From NCBI GenBank assembly GCA_027475525.1, contig JAMWFC010000117.1, positions 558,001 through 622,000 on the forward strand: 64,000 nt of DNA. Reading direction: 5' to 3'. Shown one piece after another: positions 24,246 through 35,653 of the stretch (within the stretch, counting starts at the first letter, position 1; each line of letters starts with the position of its first letter). The DNA is from Macrolepiota albuminosa (Eukaryota; Basidiomycota; Agaricomycetes; Agaricales; Agaricaceae). The position numbers and the translations under genes are program-made. The notes beneath the pieces are model-generated. The model was not told the DNA's origin. It did not search any database and saw only the letters and a list, made by a program, of their open reading frames with translations.

Positions 24246-25318
24246 TGATAGGTTTCTACTTGGACTGAGCGCATCAAGGGGTACACTACAGGTCTACGGA
24301 CACAGGCTATACTCGAGACCCTAGCGATCCTCTTGGACACAGGAAACCATGGATCTTGGCACTCAATTATAGGCACTGGTTATCAGTCTTAACTACCATG
24401 ACCAGGCCTTCAGCATATACCATTTATTGACCTTGGAGGGAGGATTAGAAGACCAGGGACTCTGGGTGCTAGCAAGATGGCAGGGACATGACTTTGACCA
24501 AACCCCAATCAGTTCCATAAAGAGGTTAGCATTAGGCGCTGCCATTGGACAAGGCACTTTAATCAGAAGTCTAAAGAATCAATAGCGACGGAACAGGATA
24601 TACTCTAGTCCAACATTCTATTCATCAAAAATTGATACTAGATTTAGTGCCGGCAGCAGAACTTACGGCATCTGTCGAGGATTTTCTGACCATACTCCGT
24701 CAAAGCCTGGCCAATCAGAATTACACTAAAAAGTGAGCAGACTCCTACAAAAGTTTAAGTCAGTTTGGAGTCGCCGTGGCCAATAGGCTATAACGCCATT
24801 GGTCGCCGTTGCTCTATGCGTACTGGTCGCCGTTGACAGGTCGCCATTAGCTACAACCACGAGGAGAGGTGCTAATTGGTAGCGCCACTAATGGACTCAT
24901 TTTGAAAATATAATAGCGCATAGTATAAAAGATAGCTACTTGGGATGTACATAGTAATGAATCATAACTTCTTGAGCACCCAAGTTACCCTTAGCATTCA
25001 AATCACGCTAGCTTGCTCAAACTTTGTCACTAAGTTGGGCGCTAGCCTTGTTTATCCCGTCTTCGTTGTTTATGGTGCCACCTACGGGCACACTATGCTG
25101 TGCTACTCGCCTTTTCTTCTATATCTCTGTGAAAACTACGACGCTTACTGTTTGCCAGGTAGCACACGAGGCACTATCCTTTAGCACGTCGTTTTATCAC
25201 CTTTGCTCGAGCACACTAGGACTCTGTCGGGACTCCTCATAACTACGCATGCCAAGCGCTGGAGACGGCATTGTACTGCGTATCCATCCAGTGCACCCAA
25301 CCACAGTTGGTGTCATTA
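24246..25318 (-). repeat. Solo LTR (LTR family 2) inserted in Element A RT
   Basis: 1,073 bp bounded on the + strand by TGATAGG and GTCATTA (mutated TCA end). It is the reverse complement of the LTRs at 44,015-45,083 and 62,185-63,329. Flanks tcgc (24,242-24,245) and ccgc (25,319-25,322) are a 4-bp target duplication with one transition. Removing the LTR and one flank copy reconnects the interrupted RT reading frame (...MR + YGLFEY...). Confidence 0.85.
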
Positions 25319-25800
25319 CCGCATGCAGAACATGGTTTTCTACTCATATCCTGGGACAATGCGGACATTGTTGTAACCAGAGCGGAGGTCAATTTTTGTG
25401 TAAACCTTGGTGCTGCGGAGTCAATCAACCAGATTGCTGATGAGCAAAAGCGAGTAGCAGTTCTTTTTGGTGATCTTATTGAGTCCCCGGTAGTCGATGC
25501 AGAGTTAGAGAGAGCCATCTTTCTTCTTGGTGAATAGAACTGGAGCTCTGGCAGCAGAGGCAGAGGGTTGGATAAATCCCTTCCTGAGCATTTCATTGAG
25601 GTAGTCCTTGAGGGCCTGGAGTTTGACTTCTGACATGTTGTATACCTTGCCAAAGGGGAGGGCAGTTTCTTCCTCGAGATCGATCATATGGTTGTAGGGG
25701 CGGTGAGGGGGAATTTCCTTAGCGTCTCCTTCAGAGAATATGTCAGCAAATTCATGATACTCCAGGAGAACTACTTTTCAGAGAATCTGCTCCTCAGTTT
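25319..25800 (-). pseudogene. Element A reverse transcriptase, first half
   Basis: Codes for the RT fingers in one frame: LPFGKVYNMSEVKLQALKDY, GFIQPSASAARAPVLFTKKK and then, after a shift, VDYRGLNKITKKN-like sequence with the catalytic-site start KIDLRSGYNNVRI. Stops interrupt it near the solo LTR. Confidence 0.75.
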
Positions 25801-25825
25801 TCTTTTCCAGGGGGATGGTGTCCGC

Positions 25826-27072
25826 TCATAGGTGTTCTTCCAGGAGTGACAGTGAGGTATGCAGCTGAAATGTGGGGGTTTTGTCCTGCATGAGGTGGGC
25901 AAAGGGGGCAGCTCCAATAATCTTAATGTCAAGTGCTTTTAGGTTGATCGGAGTCGCGGATTCGCAAGTTGGAGCAGATTTGATGCATATCTGAGACCGG
26001 TCCAGGTAGTTTGGCCCCTTGTACCTGTTCTGAAGAATGTTTGGGGGTTGATCAGGGGCCTTGCAGGTTTGGACGGGAGTCGAGGGCATGTCTGGGGGCA
26101 TCTGAGTGGGAGGCAAGGCTGCAGCCCTGGGGGTGCCAGGCATCGGATTGCTCTCTAAGGCCCAGAGGTGCACGGTGGTTGTAGGATAATCCTCAGGTCC
26201 CGGGAATGTCATGGTGAGTGTTTTCCAGTCAATATTGAGTTTCGTGTCACATAGCCAGGGTAGTCTCAGCACCATCAGAGTCGATCCATGCAGTCGTGTG
26301 ACCAGGAAGTCAGAGGTGAACTCAAAGCTGTTGTCCAGGGTCACACATCCCGAGTGAGACCTCTGGATGGGGCTGGAGGAGGAAGGGGTGCTGTTGAGCC
26401 GTCGCAGGTGGAGGGGTTGGTCAGGAGGTTGTGAGAAAGGTCGAGGGCATCGCTGATGAAAACTCTAGTAGCTCTGCTGTCAATGAGGGCTGATATCGGT
26501 CCTGGGGCACTGTCTAACCTGGCATTGATGACAAAGGATCAGGATAAGCGGAACTGGAGTCTGGGGGGCAGTGGAGGCCCGTCCAGGAGATCTTTTGGAG
26601 TTGGGTCAGGGCCTGGAGAGTGGGGGATGTTGAAGAGGAGTTGCTGGTCATCGGGTGTCAGTTCCTGGGTCAGGCAAAGAGTGAGATGTTGCCAATCAAT
26701 GTGGGAGTTGGTGTCTCAGAGCCACAGAAGCCCTAAGACCAGGGGTGTGGAGGGGTGGAGTTTGGTTATTAACATCTGAAGGGTGTGAGTCTGTTCATTA
26801 GCAAAAATAACGGGCATACGCACAAAATGGGTGATATCCCCCGCCATAGAGGCGTTTTCATCAAAGAAGCAGAGTTGTACCAGGACTGGGAGTTGTTGAG
26901 CAGGTTCCAGGGCGGAGGTGGACCATGCTTCATTGATGAAGTTGTCTGTGATGCCACTGTCGATGAAGGTGTTGAGGGGGATTCCAGAGGGGATGAGGCA
27001 GGTTTTGAGAAGAAGGGAGTGCAAGGAGTGGGAGGGTAGGTAAGCCATGAGGGTGTCCTGTGCGAGTGTCAT
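25826..27072 (-). pseudogene. Element A aspartic protease region with two retropepsin-like modules
   Basis: Upstream module (27,072-26,700): the active-site loop reads FIDSGITDNFINEA and the module ends STPLVLGLLWL. Downstream module (about 26,510-26,200): ALIDSRATRVFISDAL, ending STLMVLRLPWL, followed by a Pro-rich linker. Both have the D-S-x-(A/I)-T loop and the terminal L(G)xxWL strand of retroviral-type proteases. The second has Arg in place of the invariant Gly and is probably inactive. Stops separate the modules. Confidence 0.6.
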
Positions 27073-27117
27073 GGAGCAAAGATGGAAGACTGGGCAGAAA
27101 AGATGTCAGGGTCGATT

Positions 27118-29608
27118 CTACGATTTAGTGCATCTTTTAGGTCTAAATTGCCAGGTTATTTTCTGAATATTTGTAGGTGGTGTCTTCTCCTTCGAAGGTC
27201 CAGGTGGCACATCCCACAACCTGTCATTGGGGGCACTCGGAGATAAAATAGTCTTTCTCACCGCAGAGTATGCAAACACCTTCCCTTTTCCATTGTTCCT
27301 GTACATCCTTTGGAACCTCGATCCAGAGTCATCCCTTCTTCTGAAGCCGGTTAGTCTGGAGGGCCTCTTCATCCCATTCATCAGTGAAGTTGGGGTCTTT
27401 AGGGTAGTTTGAGTACTCGCTGTGGTCTTCACAGTAGCGTTGGTTGATCTGCATGACGAGAGCCTTGTATCCATCATAGAAGGGTTGTTTTGAGGTGAGT
27501 CAGAGGACATCCTTGATGCATTATGGCAGTGCATGGCAGAGGGCATATCAGAGAGCACTATAGTTCCAGCCTGTCTTGTAAGCTTCCTTCTCGAAACATA
27601 TGATGAAGGTGGTGAAGCGTTCCTTGGAGTGTATCCGGAGGTTGAAGAGGTTGTCTTTGGCCTCAGCCATGGTGTCGTAGATCCCAAACTTCTCAGAGAA
27701 CTCATCAACAAAGGCTTGCCAGCGGGAGAGCACTGGGTTGTTGGGGTCAAACTGGATGAGGGCCGTGTAATGATCGAAGGTGATCCCCTGAAGGTACGAG
27801 GTGGCAAAGGCCATCTAGGAGCTGTCAATCTGAAACGTGAGTGGCTTCGTCTGAAATGTGTTAAGACATTGGGTGAGGAAGGTATGCCATTTTTGGAGGT
27901 TCCAGCCTATGAATGCATCGGGCTTTTGGATGTCCAGACACCCTTCGTGGGTGAGGGCATCACGAGCATCGTCCAGTCTGGTGGTGTTGCAAGGAGGGGG
28001 TCCAGCATTGTAGTAGTAATAATAGTGGTTACCCCCCCTCCTTGGGGAGGAAAGGCACCGAGAGCAGGACCCCACCTGCCTGGAGGGCCTCCTCTGGGTG
28101 GCTCATCTGGAGGTCCGTGCCCAGGAGGCCCGTTGTCCCAAGAGAGTTCATTCCTGCTGGGGAGAGGTCCAGGTCTCTATACAGGGGGCAGCGGAGGTGG
28201 GGGGCCAGGGAGTCATCCTTGGGTTTCAGTTGGGGGTGGTTGAGGTGGTTGGGAAGGGTTTGGTAGTGTCAGGTTGATCTGGAGGGAGCTGAGTGCTGGG
28301 TCAGGTGCCGGGTTGCATGGGAGACGTTTAACTTAGGAGGGTCGCACTTGCATTGGAGGCTGTGGAGGGTTCCACAGGTTGAAGTGGGGCAGGGGGTCAT
28401 GACAGAAGTTGGGCTCCAGAGAGGCTGGGATGGATGTGGGAGGTGGCACTGGGGTGGTCATGGATGCGGGGCATTGTTTGTTGTTGCCACGAGTAAGCTT
28501 GTCAATGTAGCACAGCATGTTATCCGTGCTAGAGATGTCCACCCAGGGTTTCCTGGAGGTCGCCGGAGATGGGGGTCAGATGTTGTCTGTTTGTGAGAGC
28601 GGTTCCAGAGGTCTTTGGGGCTGTCCCCAGGTCTCAAAGGTGTTAGAAATGGAGTTAGCCCTACAGCAAGTCAACAAGCCTACCGTGCAGGCAGCAGGCT
28701 GATCAAATAGCCCTCCTGTTGGATTGAGGGACTGCAATATGGCTGAGGCATTTTGTTGCTCTTTCCATTGTTATTGCTCCAGAGTTGGAACCATAAAGGC
28801 TGCTGGGGCTGGTTTCGGGGATTCCTGTTAGATGTGAATCGAGCAACCTGGGTCTGCAGGGTCGTTGAGGGGTCAAGGAGAGGAGGACAGATGGACTTTG
28901 TCAAGCAGTTGCTGCAGCTCCTCGCAGAGGATTGTGTTGCATCTGTACTTTACCATAGTCTGCTCCGGGAGTTCTCCTTGCGTGAGGCAATTTCCAAATC
29001 TGACCAAGCAATGGGCCCAATTCTCCGGAGTGCTTTCAAAGTTATCGTGTCCAAATTCCATGAGTAGCGCCCTTGTCCACTGTGTGAAGTCCTCTGGCGA
29101 GATCCTGAGTGAGTAGAGCACTTTGTCCCATTGCTGTTCATACTCCTCAAGGCATTGTTGTCTCATTGGCAAGGGAGGGGTCCGAGCAGGTGGAGCAGTG
29201 GCCAGGTAGTATCGAGGGGGGTAGTTGTAGTTGGGGGGTCTGCGGGGTTAGGGTGTTGGTAACTGTAATAGGGGGTGGGTGCAAAGGGGCCCTCGCTAGG
29301 GAGAATCAAGCAAGATCTACTGAGGATGGGTGGGGTCTCTGGTAGACCCCTGGGGATGCTCTGGTACAAGGGGGCCTCCACAGGTCACGCCATGGCTAGA
29401 TTGGATAGAGAAGCCCAGCTGGCTAAAGGCCCCAGGTCATAGAAGAACAGGTCGGGGCCCAGTGGCGGTGGAGACATTGGGGCTTATATGGAAGAGGTGA
29501 GTAAGCGGGGTGGGGGGTCTGTGCAGAGTAGTGGTTAGGGACTGGACGTTCATAAGGGTTGGTCTGGTAGCCTGTGGGGTAATAGGTATAAGTATATGTA
29601 GCCATCAA
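27118..29608 (-). pseudogene. Element A gag
   Basis: Begins near 29,608 with a Tyr/Pro-rich N-terminus (MMATYTYTYYPTGYQTNPYE). The Retrotrans_gag helix bundle is seen at 27,814-27,548 (RWQAFVDEFSEKFGIYD; RFTTFIICFEKEAYKTGW). Near 27,260 there is a damaged zinc knuckle (CILCGEKDYFISEC, with the usual His replaced). Frameshifts and stops throughout. Confidence 0.7.
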
Positions 29609-29626
29609 GAACAGTGTAAGGAGAGA

Positions 29627-29638
29627 GTTTTGATATTA
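29627..29638 (-). promoter_or_regulatory. Degenerate primer-binding site of Element A
   Basis: Directly after the 5' LTR end the minus strand reads TAATATCAAAAC. It resembles the common Met-tRNA-type site TGGTATCAGAGC with only G-to-A changes, as expected from cytosine deamination on the other strand. Confidence 0.45.
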
Positions 29639-30417
29639 TGTCAGGTTCCGCTGAGTTAAGGGCTTTCTGGAAAAGCAATGCCCTTATGAGGCAAACTTGA
29701 TCTATGAGTACTTGGGTGTCTGGAACTCTGGGGCTAGAACTCTGGGGTTCAAGATGCAGATAGGGGGTTCTCCTGGGGAAGAGGACTTGATCCGGGGGTT
29801 TTAGAGTTAGAGACTGTGAGCCGAGTAGGGGTTGAGTTGAGAATCGGGGGTTCTAAGACAAGACTGGGTTAATAAAGTATAAGTTGTGAAGTGCATACTA
29901 AACTCAGAGCACACAGTTATTCAAGCATGCCAGTCAAAGCATGCCAGTCAGCATGTACCAGTCAAGCAGAGGGCACACAACAATTCAAGTTAATATCAAG
30001 ACTAGCAAATACAACGAGGAACTATGTTATAAGTACTACAGGGCTGAGTCCGGGTCTCTGGGATTCCGGGGTGTCTGGAGTAAGTTTCAGGAGGCATTGA
30101 GTAGTGGGAGAGGGACTGTATACTGGGATCATGTATGTGGGGCACATAATTAATTGGCGTGGAGGAGATTGTGATGCATGATGTATGATGGCTTGAAAGT
30201 GGGTAGCATGATCTGATTGTTGATCATGGTTTGATGGTAGTTGATCCCGGAGTCCATGATGCAGGTTGCTGGAGTGCCGGGTGATAGCAGTCTTTGATGC
30301 ATATGATGGCAGTGTCAGTAATCATGATGGCGGGGCACGTTGGTGGGGTCTGAGAGAGGGTCCCAGATGGGGTTCTGGGGGTGTCTCAGGGTGGATCCGG
30401 AAGAGGAGGTCGTGACA
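29639..30417 (-). repeat. Element A 5' LTR
   Basis: 779 bp on the minus strand, beginning TGTCACGACC and ending CCTGACA (TG...CA). It is placed immediately upstream of the primer-binding site and gag. No second copy is in the window, so the boundaries are inferred from ends and context. Confidence 0.6.
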
Positions 30418-31699
30418 CCAGAGCCATATGACTTTGGAACTGGCAATGACTAGGAATGGTTTATAGATGATCTCATAGGTTATAAGTAGACAGGGGGACA
30501 CACCCTTACTCAAGAGCTAGTCGGCTGACATTTCATTGACTCCACCATGTATTTACCATGCTTATTTTTATGCTGTGTAACCTGATTAGGCTTTCTATTT
30601 GTACACCCAACTGCATCTGAGTGCTTTTCTGTTTTTAGAGTTCCTTGAAACTCTTTCTTAGTCATCAGAATAGCCAGCAAGTCTGCTGGCAGGCTCTTAG
30701 ATGGGACGTGCTCATCTTCCACTTCCTGTACAGTTGCTTTCTTGTAACCATTTAGTCAGTTGCATTTATTGTGACGCTTTTCTGTCACATGATAGCACCT
30801 CAAGCAACCGTCCATGTCACTTAACATGACTTTCTCTGCCTTTGTAGGCTTACCATTCACAACAACCATGTTGTTCACAAAGTCCAAGGACACCTTGTTC
30901 TTACATATAAACAGCGTACCAATAATCATATTGTAGTAATCAAAATTTGCTATATCCATATACTCCTTGGTCAATGTCCCTGACGTCTTTATCTTCATTT
31001 CAGCACCAAACTGCACTATGGTGCGGCTTTCTACAGTCTTCAACTAGAGCATCAATGGCTCCTCCAACTTATGAACGCATATTGTGTTGACATAAGCAAA
31101 CTGGGGCGTAATGCCCATAGTGGTACTCTCTGAGTCCCACAACATCCAGGCTGGATGTCCATTGACATCAAAGCAAACTGGGGCGTAATGCCCATAGTGG
31201 TACTCTCTGAGTCCCACAACATCCAGGCTGGATGTCCATTGACATCAACATAGATGATCAAGCACTCTTTCTCCTTGGGAGTATAACATGGCTGCTGCAA
31301 CTTATTGGTTGCCTTTTGCAGGATTATACATCTCATTTGGATGCATTGATCTCTACAGCAGTCTGTCAGTGCAAACAGGTGTTCTTCCTTGTCATCATGA
31401 GTATAGTAGCTGCTGTCATACATGTCTATGATGACGTTACATATTCATCATCATCAATCTGGATGCTTTCAGTGTCATCCACTTCTGAGCTCTCAGCCAT
31501 GTCCTGTGGCTCTTCCTCAGCCTCTTCATCATCACTGGGGGCTGCAGCCGTATAGGCTGCTTAGATGTGTGCCTTGGCCAGAGCAGGACATTCTTTTACA
31601 AAATGTCTAGCCCTCCTACAGTTGTAGCATGTCAAGAGATCTCCTACAGGCCTTCTCTGGGCCGCTCTAGAACCCACATTGAGTTTGCTAACCATACGT
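30418..31699 (-). pseudogene. Element B fragment 1: zinc knuckle and protease region
   Basis: Decayed Gypsy-type sequence on the minus strand. Near 31,640 there is an intact CCHC knuckle (CYNCRRARHFVKEC, CX2CX4HX4C). Protease-like sequence follows (KTSGTLTKEYMDIANFDYYN and MIIGTLF at 30,756-31,043). It is cut on the left by the Element A LTR and on the right by Element C. A 77-bp artefact duplication lies at 31094-31247. Its gag continues at 43,341. Confidence 0.7.
31094..31247. repeat. Perfect 77-bp tandem duplication in Element B
   Basis: Units 31094-31170 and 31171-31247 are identical; same period as nine other duplications in the window. Confidence 0.95.
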
Positions 31700-32658
31700 T
31701 GATGACGCCCAAAGTTTGGTCAGTAACAAATGTAGCAATTGTGTTACCGTACCAAGAGTGTGCGTTGGGCGCGCTATAAGTGATATGAGGAGTCCCGGGC
31801 AGGTCCCAGAGAACGCGTCTGTGAAAAAGGGGAAAAGTCGGTAACGGGGTCGGCAAGTGTCAAGCGCTAAGGTAAAGCGCCTAAGGAAAATGCGGTAAGT
31901 GAACACGGCAAGGGTGAGCGGCAAGAGCACGATAGGCTTAGCGAAGTTCTAAGCGTCGATAATGCCTGCCGTAGTTGCAAGGCGCGAAGGTGTCGAGTGT
32001 TGGCGAACGTCTGTAACTGCCGATGAGTTTGACGTTGCCGACCGTAACGTAAATGAGCTCTTGAGCGTAAGGGAGACTGAGGAAAGGGGAGTAAACTGTG
32101 GTCTATTGTTCTCTTGTGATGATGATCTATGTACAAGTCGGTAAGTACTTTTATACTACAATGAGTTCGCCGTCGCCAGTGGCTAATGACGCCAGAGTGC
32201 GGTAAACTGGAAAATTTCAAAGGGGTAGCTCCAACGGTTTCAGATCCCTACCGTCCATTCAAGAGCCTTAGCGACGCCAGGCGACAGATCGCGAAGCTAA
32301 ACCATCACTCCATCACCCTTCTGTCTGTCAGAACACCTAAGCGACGTTGGGCGCCAAATCGAGACGGTAAGCGGTGTCAGACGCCAAGGTCAAACGCCAA
32401 GCTGTCCGTCAGTTTTTGATAGATCATCAGGCTTCTCGCTAAGCGCTGTCGTCAGTGACTGATGCCATCTGTCAGTTGTCATTCTGTCTGCCGATCGGCG
32501 CTATCACTGATTGGATCTGCTTCTTGCCGTGCGCGGCCGTCAGAAGTGGCTTAAAATAGGTAAAACGCGTGCGCTAAGTTCGGAACGAGTGCGGCAAGGT
32601 TTCCGGAGCCGGTGCCGAGCCTGCCGTTGATGCGCCTAACCTGTATAGGGTCCTATCA
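31700..32658 (-). repeat. Element C 3' LTR
   Basis: 959 bp. On the + strand it begins TGATGACGCCC and ends CCTATCA. It contains many short GCGCTAAG- and GGTAAG-like words. Matches 42300-43258 base for base except a C/T difference in 'ggaaaagt(c/t)ggtaacgg'. Confidence 0.95.
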
Positions 32659-32667
32659 TCTCCCCCC
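32659..32667 (-). promoter_or_regulatory. Element C polypurine tract
   Basis: On the minus strand GGGGGGAGA directly abuts the 3' LTR start (TGATAGG), the standard position for plus-strand priming. Confidence 0.85.
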
Positions 32668-32827
32668 AACTGAAAAATTGACTGTCCTCAGTCACCAAAT
32701 AAGGCTACCGTTACCGCTTTTGTGACAAGTGGTCCGTGCGTTCTTGAGATTTGGTTTATAGTCCTGGCGCATGAGTATGGACTTCGTTTCTTCTCCCCAT
32801 TTTTACCTGGCGCTCCATAATATTAAA

Positions 32828-35221
32828 ATGTCTTTCCGAATTCCAACTCCGTCCCCTGTCCCGTCTCGCGAGGCTCAAGACGCCGCCTCCGCCTATATTG
32901 AAAAGGCCAACCGCTTTGTCAGGCGCATCGAGGGTGTGGGTGCGGAGGCGCCTACAAACTTGGTTATTGCCGTTATGAAGTTGCTGGAGCGATGGTATGA
33001 AGTGCGGGTCCTTGGCGTGGGCTGGGATCGCGAGATAGAAGTGCGGGAGTGGTGTCGGGCCCGCTATGTGGACAACCGTGGCGCCGAGTGGTTAGCGCCG
33101 TTTTCTCGTTTCGTAAGTTGCTTTTGTCGCCTGTCGGGTCGCTAACTGATCGAGTTCCCTAGGCGCCTCCTCCCGTCCCGACTATCGAGGACGAATTGGA
33201 GGACATTTTGTCTGGCGCCTTGCCGATGACGGTAAGCGCCCCTGCGGCAGAGTAAGTATCTCTAACCCATTCTTTTTGACTTAGCTTTGGTCTGATCTGT
33301 CACCCCATAGCAAGCAAGAGGTGTTAGCGCCCCTTGCGCGCATGCAGGTGCAGGAGGAGATCGCGGCAAGGCAGGAGGAGGCCTCTCAAGACGCCCGCGA
33401 GATCACCAGGGCGCTAGAGGAGCGGGAACGGGTTGCCGCGTTGGCCGCAGAGATGGAGGAGGTTGCCGCGGGGAAGGCGCCTGCTGCCGAGAGGCAGGCG
33501 GTAGCTGAAGGGTCCGGCAAGAGTGGTCGCGTCGGCAGTGCACAGAGCCCAGCACTGCCGGCTAGCAGGAAGGGCTCCCCAATCAAGCCGGGTAAGGCTT
33601 TGAAGAAGGTGAGTTTTTGGCTTATCCTTGCCGCTGCCGTGCCGCGCTAACCACTGTTTCGAAGTCTCGCAAGGGAAAGGCTCCCCAGTACGCGGTAAGC
33701 GGTCTTTTGGAAGTCTGACTACTTTGTTTACCGTGATTTCTCTAGGCGCCCACACAGTCCAGCTTTGATGACAAGGAGCTGAAGGGGCTGCTGTTGCCGC
33801 GTCGCGAGGAGGCCGTCCTTGACGAGGGGCAGGAGGCCGGGGTGGTAATGGAGGAGATGAAGGGGAAGAAGACTGTTTCCTTGGCGACCCGGCAGGCGTT
33901 CAAGGAAACACGGGGAGCGGTAAGTGACTTTTCTGTCTTTATTCTTTTTGCTGACTTTTTGCGCTAGTGCGACAAGTGCTGGGCCGATAACGACCCGGAA
34001 GGCTGTTGGTTCCCGACTGGGGCCCAGCCGTGTTATCGTTGCGGCGCCTTGAAACGCGCTTGCACTATCGACGGGGCGAAGAGTCGCGAGCGTGGCGGCG
34101 CGCCAGACGCTCTCGTCGAGAAGACGTTTTCCCGCGCGGTGTTGGTAAGGAGGGCGAGGGAGTTTGTGGAAGGGCAGAGGAAGAAGGTGGCTGCCGGCGG
34201 CATGGCAGCAATTGGACGAGCCTCCTTGGCGTTGCCGACGCGCCAAGGAGATGGATCAGAAACCATCGGCAACCGAGGCGCCAGCGAGCGCCAAGGGACT
34301 CCGGTCCCATCAAAACGACAAGCCCCTTCCCCCAGCAAAGGGAAGGGCAAAGCAAAGCGCCCGCGTGTAGTTTCGTCGTCGCCCTCCCCCTCGCCAGCGC
34401 CAAGGGATACGGAAATGGAGGACCTGGAGAAGGCGCTGGCGGCTAGTCGCCTCCCGCCTCGTGACACCGAGGCTGGCCCCAGCGGGCTGTTGTCGCCTAT
34501 TCACTTGGCGGCACGGTCTCTTGGCGGGGAGCAGGAGGAGGGAGAGAGGGAGGCGCCTCAAGAGGAGCGGGAAGACGCTCCCGCCGATATCGAGATGGAG
34601 GTGGAGGAGAAGGCAGAGGGAGCGGCAACGGGAGGGACTGAGGACGCCAAGGGTAAAGAAGAAACCTTGGCGACTCAACGCGAAAACGACGAGGCGGGAA
34701 CCACGGCTAGGGAGCCGGTGGCAGAAGAGGTGGTAGAGGGCGAGTGGGCGATGGAAGAGACCTTGCAGGACTTCCCTGGCGAGTCCCAGGAGTTGCCATT
34801 GTTGGCGCCTGCCGCCCCCTGGGCAAGTGGGGATGAATTGGGGACGCGGCAGTGGACCAGCGACAGTGCCTTGTCGTGGACCCCCCAACCTCAGCCAAGA
34901 GTCACTGGCGACTCCTATGAGTGGTTGGGGGAGGACTTGGTTTACCCGGTGGTGGCCCTTTACCCTCCTCAAGTGATAGAGCGGATGGCGACGCGTGCGG
35001 CAAGCATGCGAGCGGTTCTGGGTCGCGAGCGCGAGCGAGTGCGGCAGCAAATTATGGCCTCTCGCCTTCGGTACGCCAATTTGACTCGTAGCATGGACGC
35101 CCTTCAAGAGTACCAGGCGGACTGCAACGAGGCGCTAGAGTGGCAAGTCCTCAATCAGGTCCAGGTTGGCGACCTTCTGCCATTCGACGACTCCTTGCCG
35201 TTTTCCGATCGTGAAGACTGA
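32828..35221 (+). CDS. Spliced antisense accessory gene of Element C, zinc-cluster-like protein (709 aa)
   Basis: Six exons on the strand opposite to gag-pol: 32828-33112, 33163-33251, 33311-33608, 33665-33694, 33746-33919 and 33968-35221. All five introns are GT-AG, 48-59 bp, and the phases sum exactly to 710 codons including stop. An in-frame ATG at 32771 is an alternative start. Exon 6 opens with six cysteines at residues 293, 296, 305, 314, 317 and 324 (C-X2-C-X8-C-X8-C-X2-C-X6-C), close to the fungal Zn2Cys6 DNA-binding pattern. Around it are Ala/Glu/Arg-rich helices (exon 3), a Ser/Pro/Lys basic patch with KRPR (possible nuclear signal), a long acidic stretch, and a C-terminal Arg-rich coiled coil (MRAVLGRERERVRQQIMASR). 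It is convergent with pol (stops 433 bp apart). Function unknown; DNA binding is inference from the Cys pattern. Confidence 0.82.
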
Positions 35222-35653
35222 CGGACCTTAGAGTAGATAGGCCGTTTTTTTGTACATTGTTTTTCTTGGCGCCTCGATTATATATATATTTTGTTGTTTC
35301 CCTACCGAGTGGAGGAATTGAGTTCAATAATCTGAGTTAGCGCAGCGGCAGAGAGCAAGGAAAGTATAGCAAAGAGAAAGCAAGCGGCAAGTATTCTAAG
35401 GTAGGTTTTAGCAAGAGCAATAGTATGTGAGGGACTTAGACAAATTTTGAGGAAAAAGGGAAACGCTCAGTAGATCATCATAGCGAAAAACCCTTGGCGA
35501 GAGTTGCGCAGGGCGCTAAGCGTTGGCGACACGCTAGCGCTGCGGCTTAACTACGTAAGGAATTGTCTGTGGAATATAGTACAGTAAGTATCGGCAAGAA
35601 AGATAAGTAAGGTATGTAATAGAAAGAAAGAGCTTATCAGTATATAGTCTTTT
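35222..35653. other. Non-coding spacer between accessory gene and pol
   Basis: 432 bp between the two convergent stops. AT-rich (tatatatata near 35,280) with GCGCTAAG-like words. It presumably carries the 3' end of the accessory transcript. No ORF seen. Confidence 0.6.

Larger units (their letters stand above)
23499..30417 (-). mobile_element. Element A: decayed Ty3/Gypsy retrotransposon, 3' truncated
   Basis: Order on the minus strand is 5' LTR (30417-29639), degenerate primer-binding site, gag (29,608-27,118), protease region (27,072-25,826), reverse transcriptase (25,800-23,700) and start of RNase H (to about 23,500). Integrase and the 3' LTR are missing. Frames contain many stops and shifts. 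A 1,073-bp solo LTR sits inside the RT. CpG is scarce compared with Element C, fitting old, methylated and deaminated DNA. Confidence 0.8.

Noticed and set aside
34310..35107. 265-codon minus-strand ORF opposite the accessory gene of Element C
   Set aside because: It is the shadow of the GC-rich plus-strand exon 6; the plus strand has consistent splicing and a cysteine motif, the shadow has neither.
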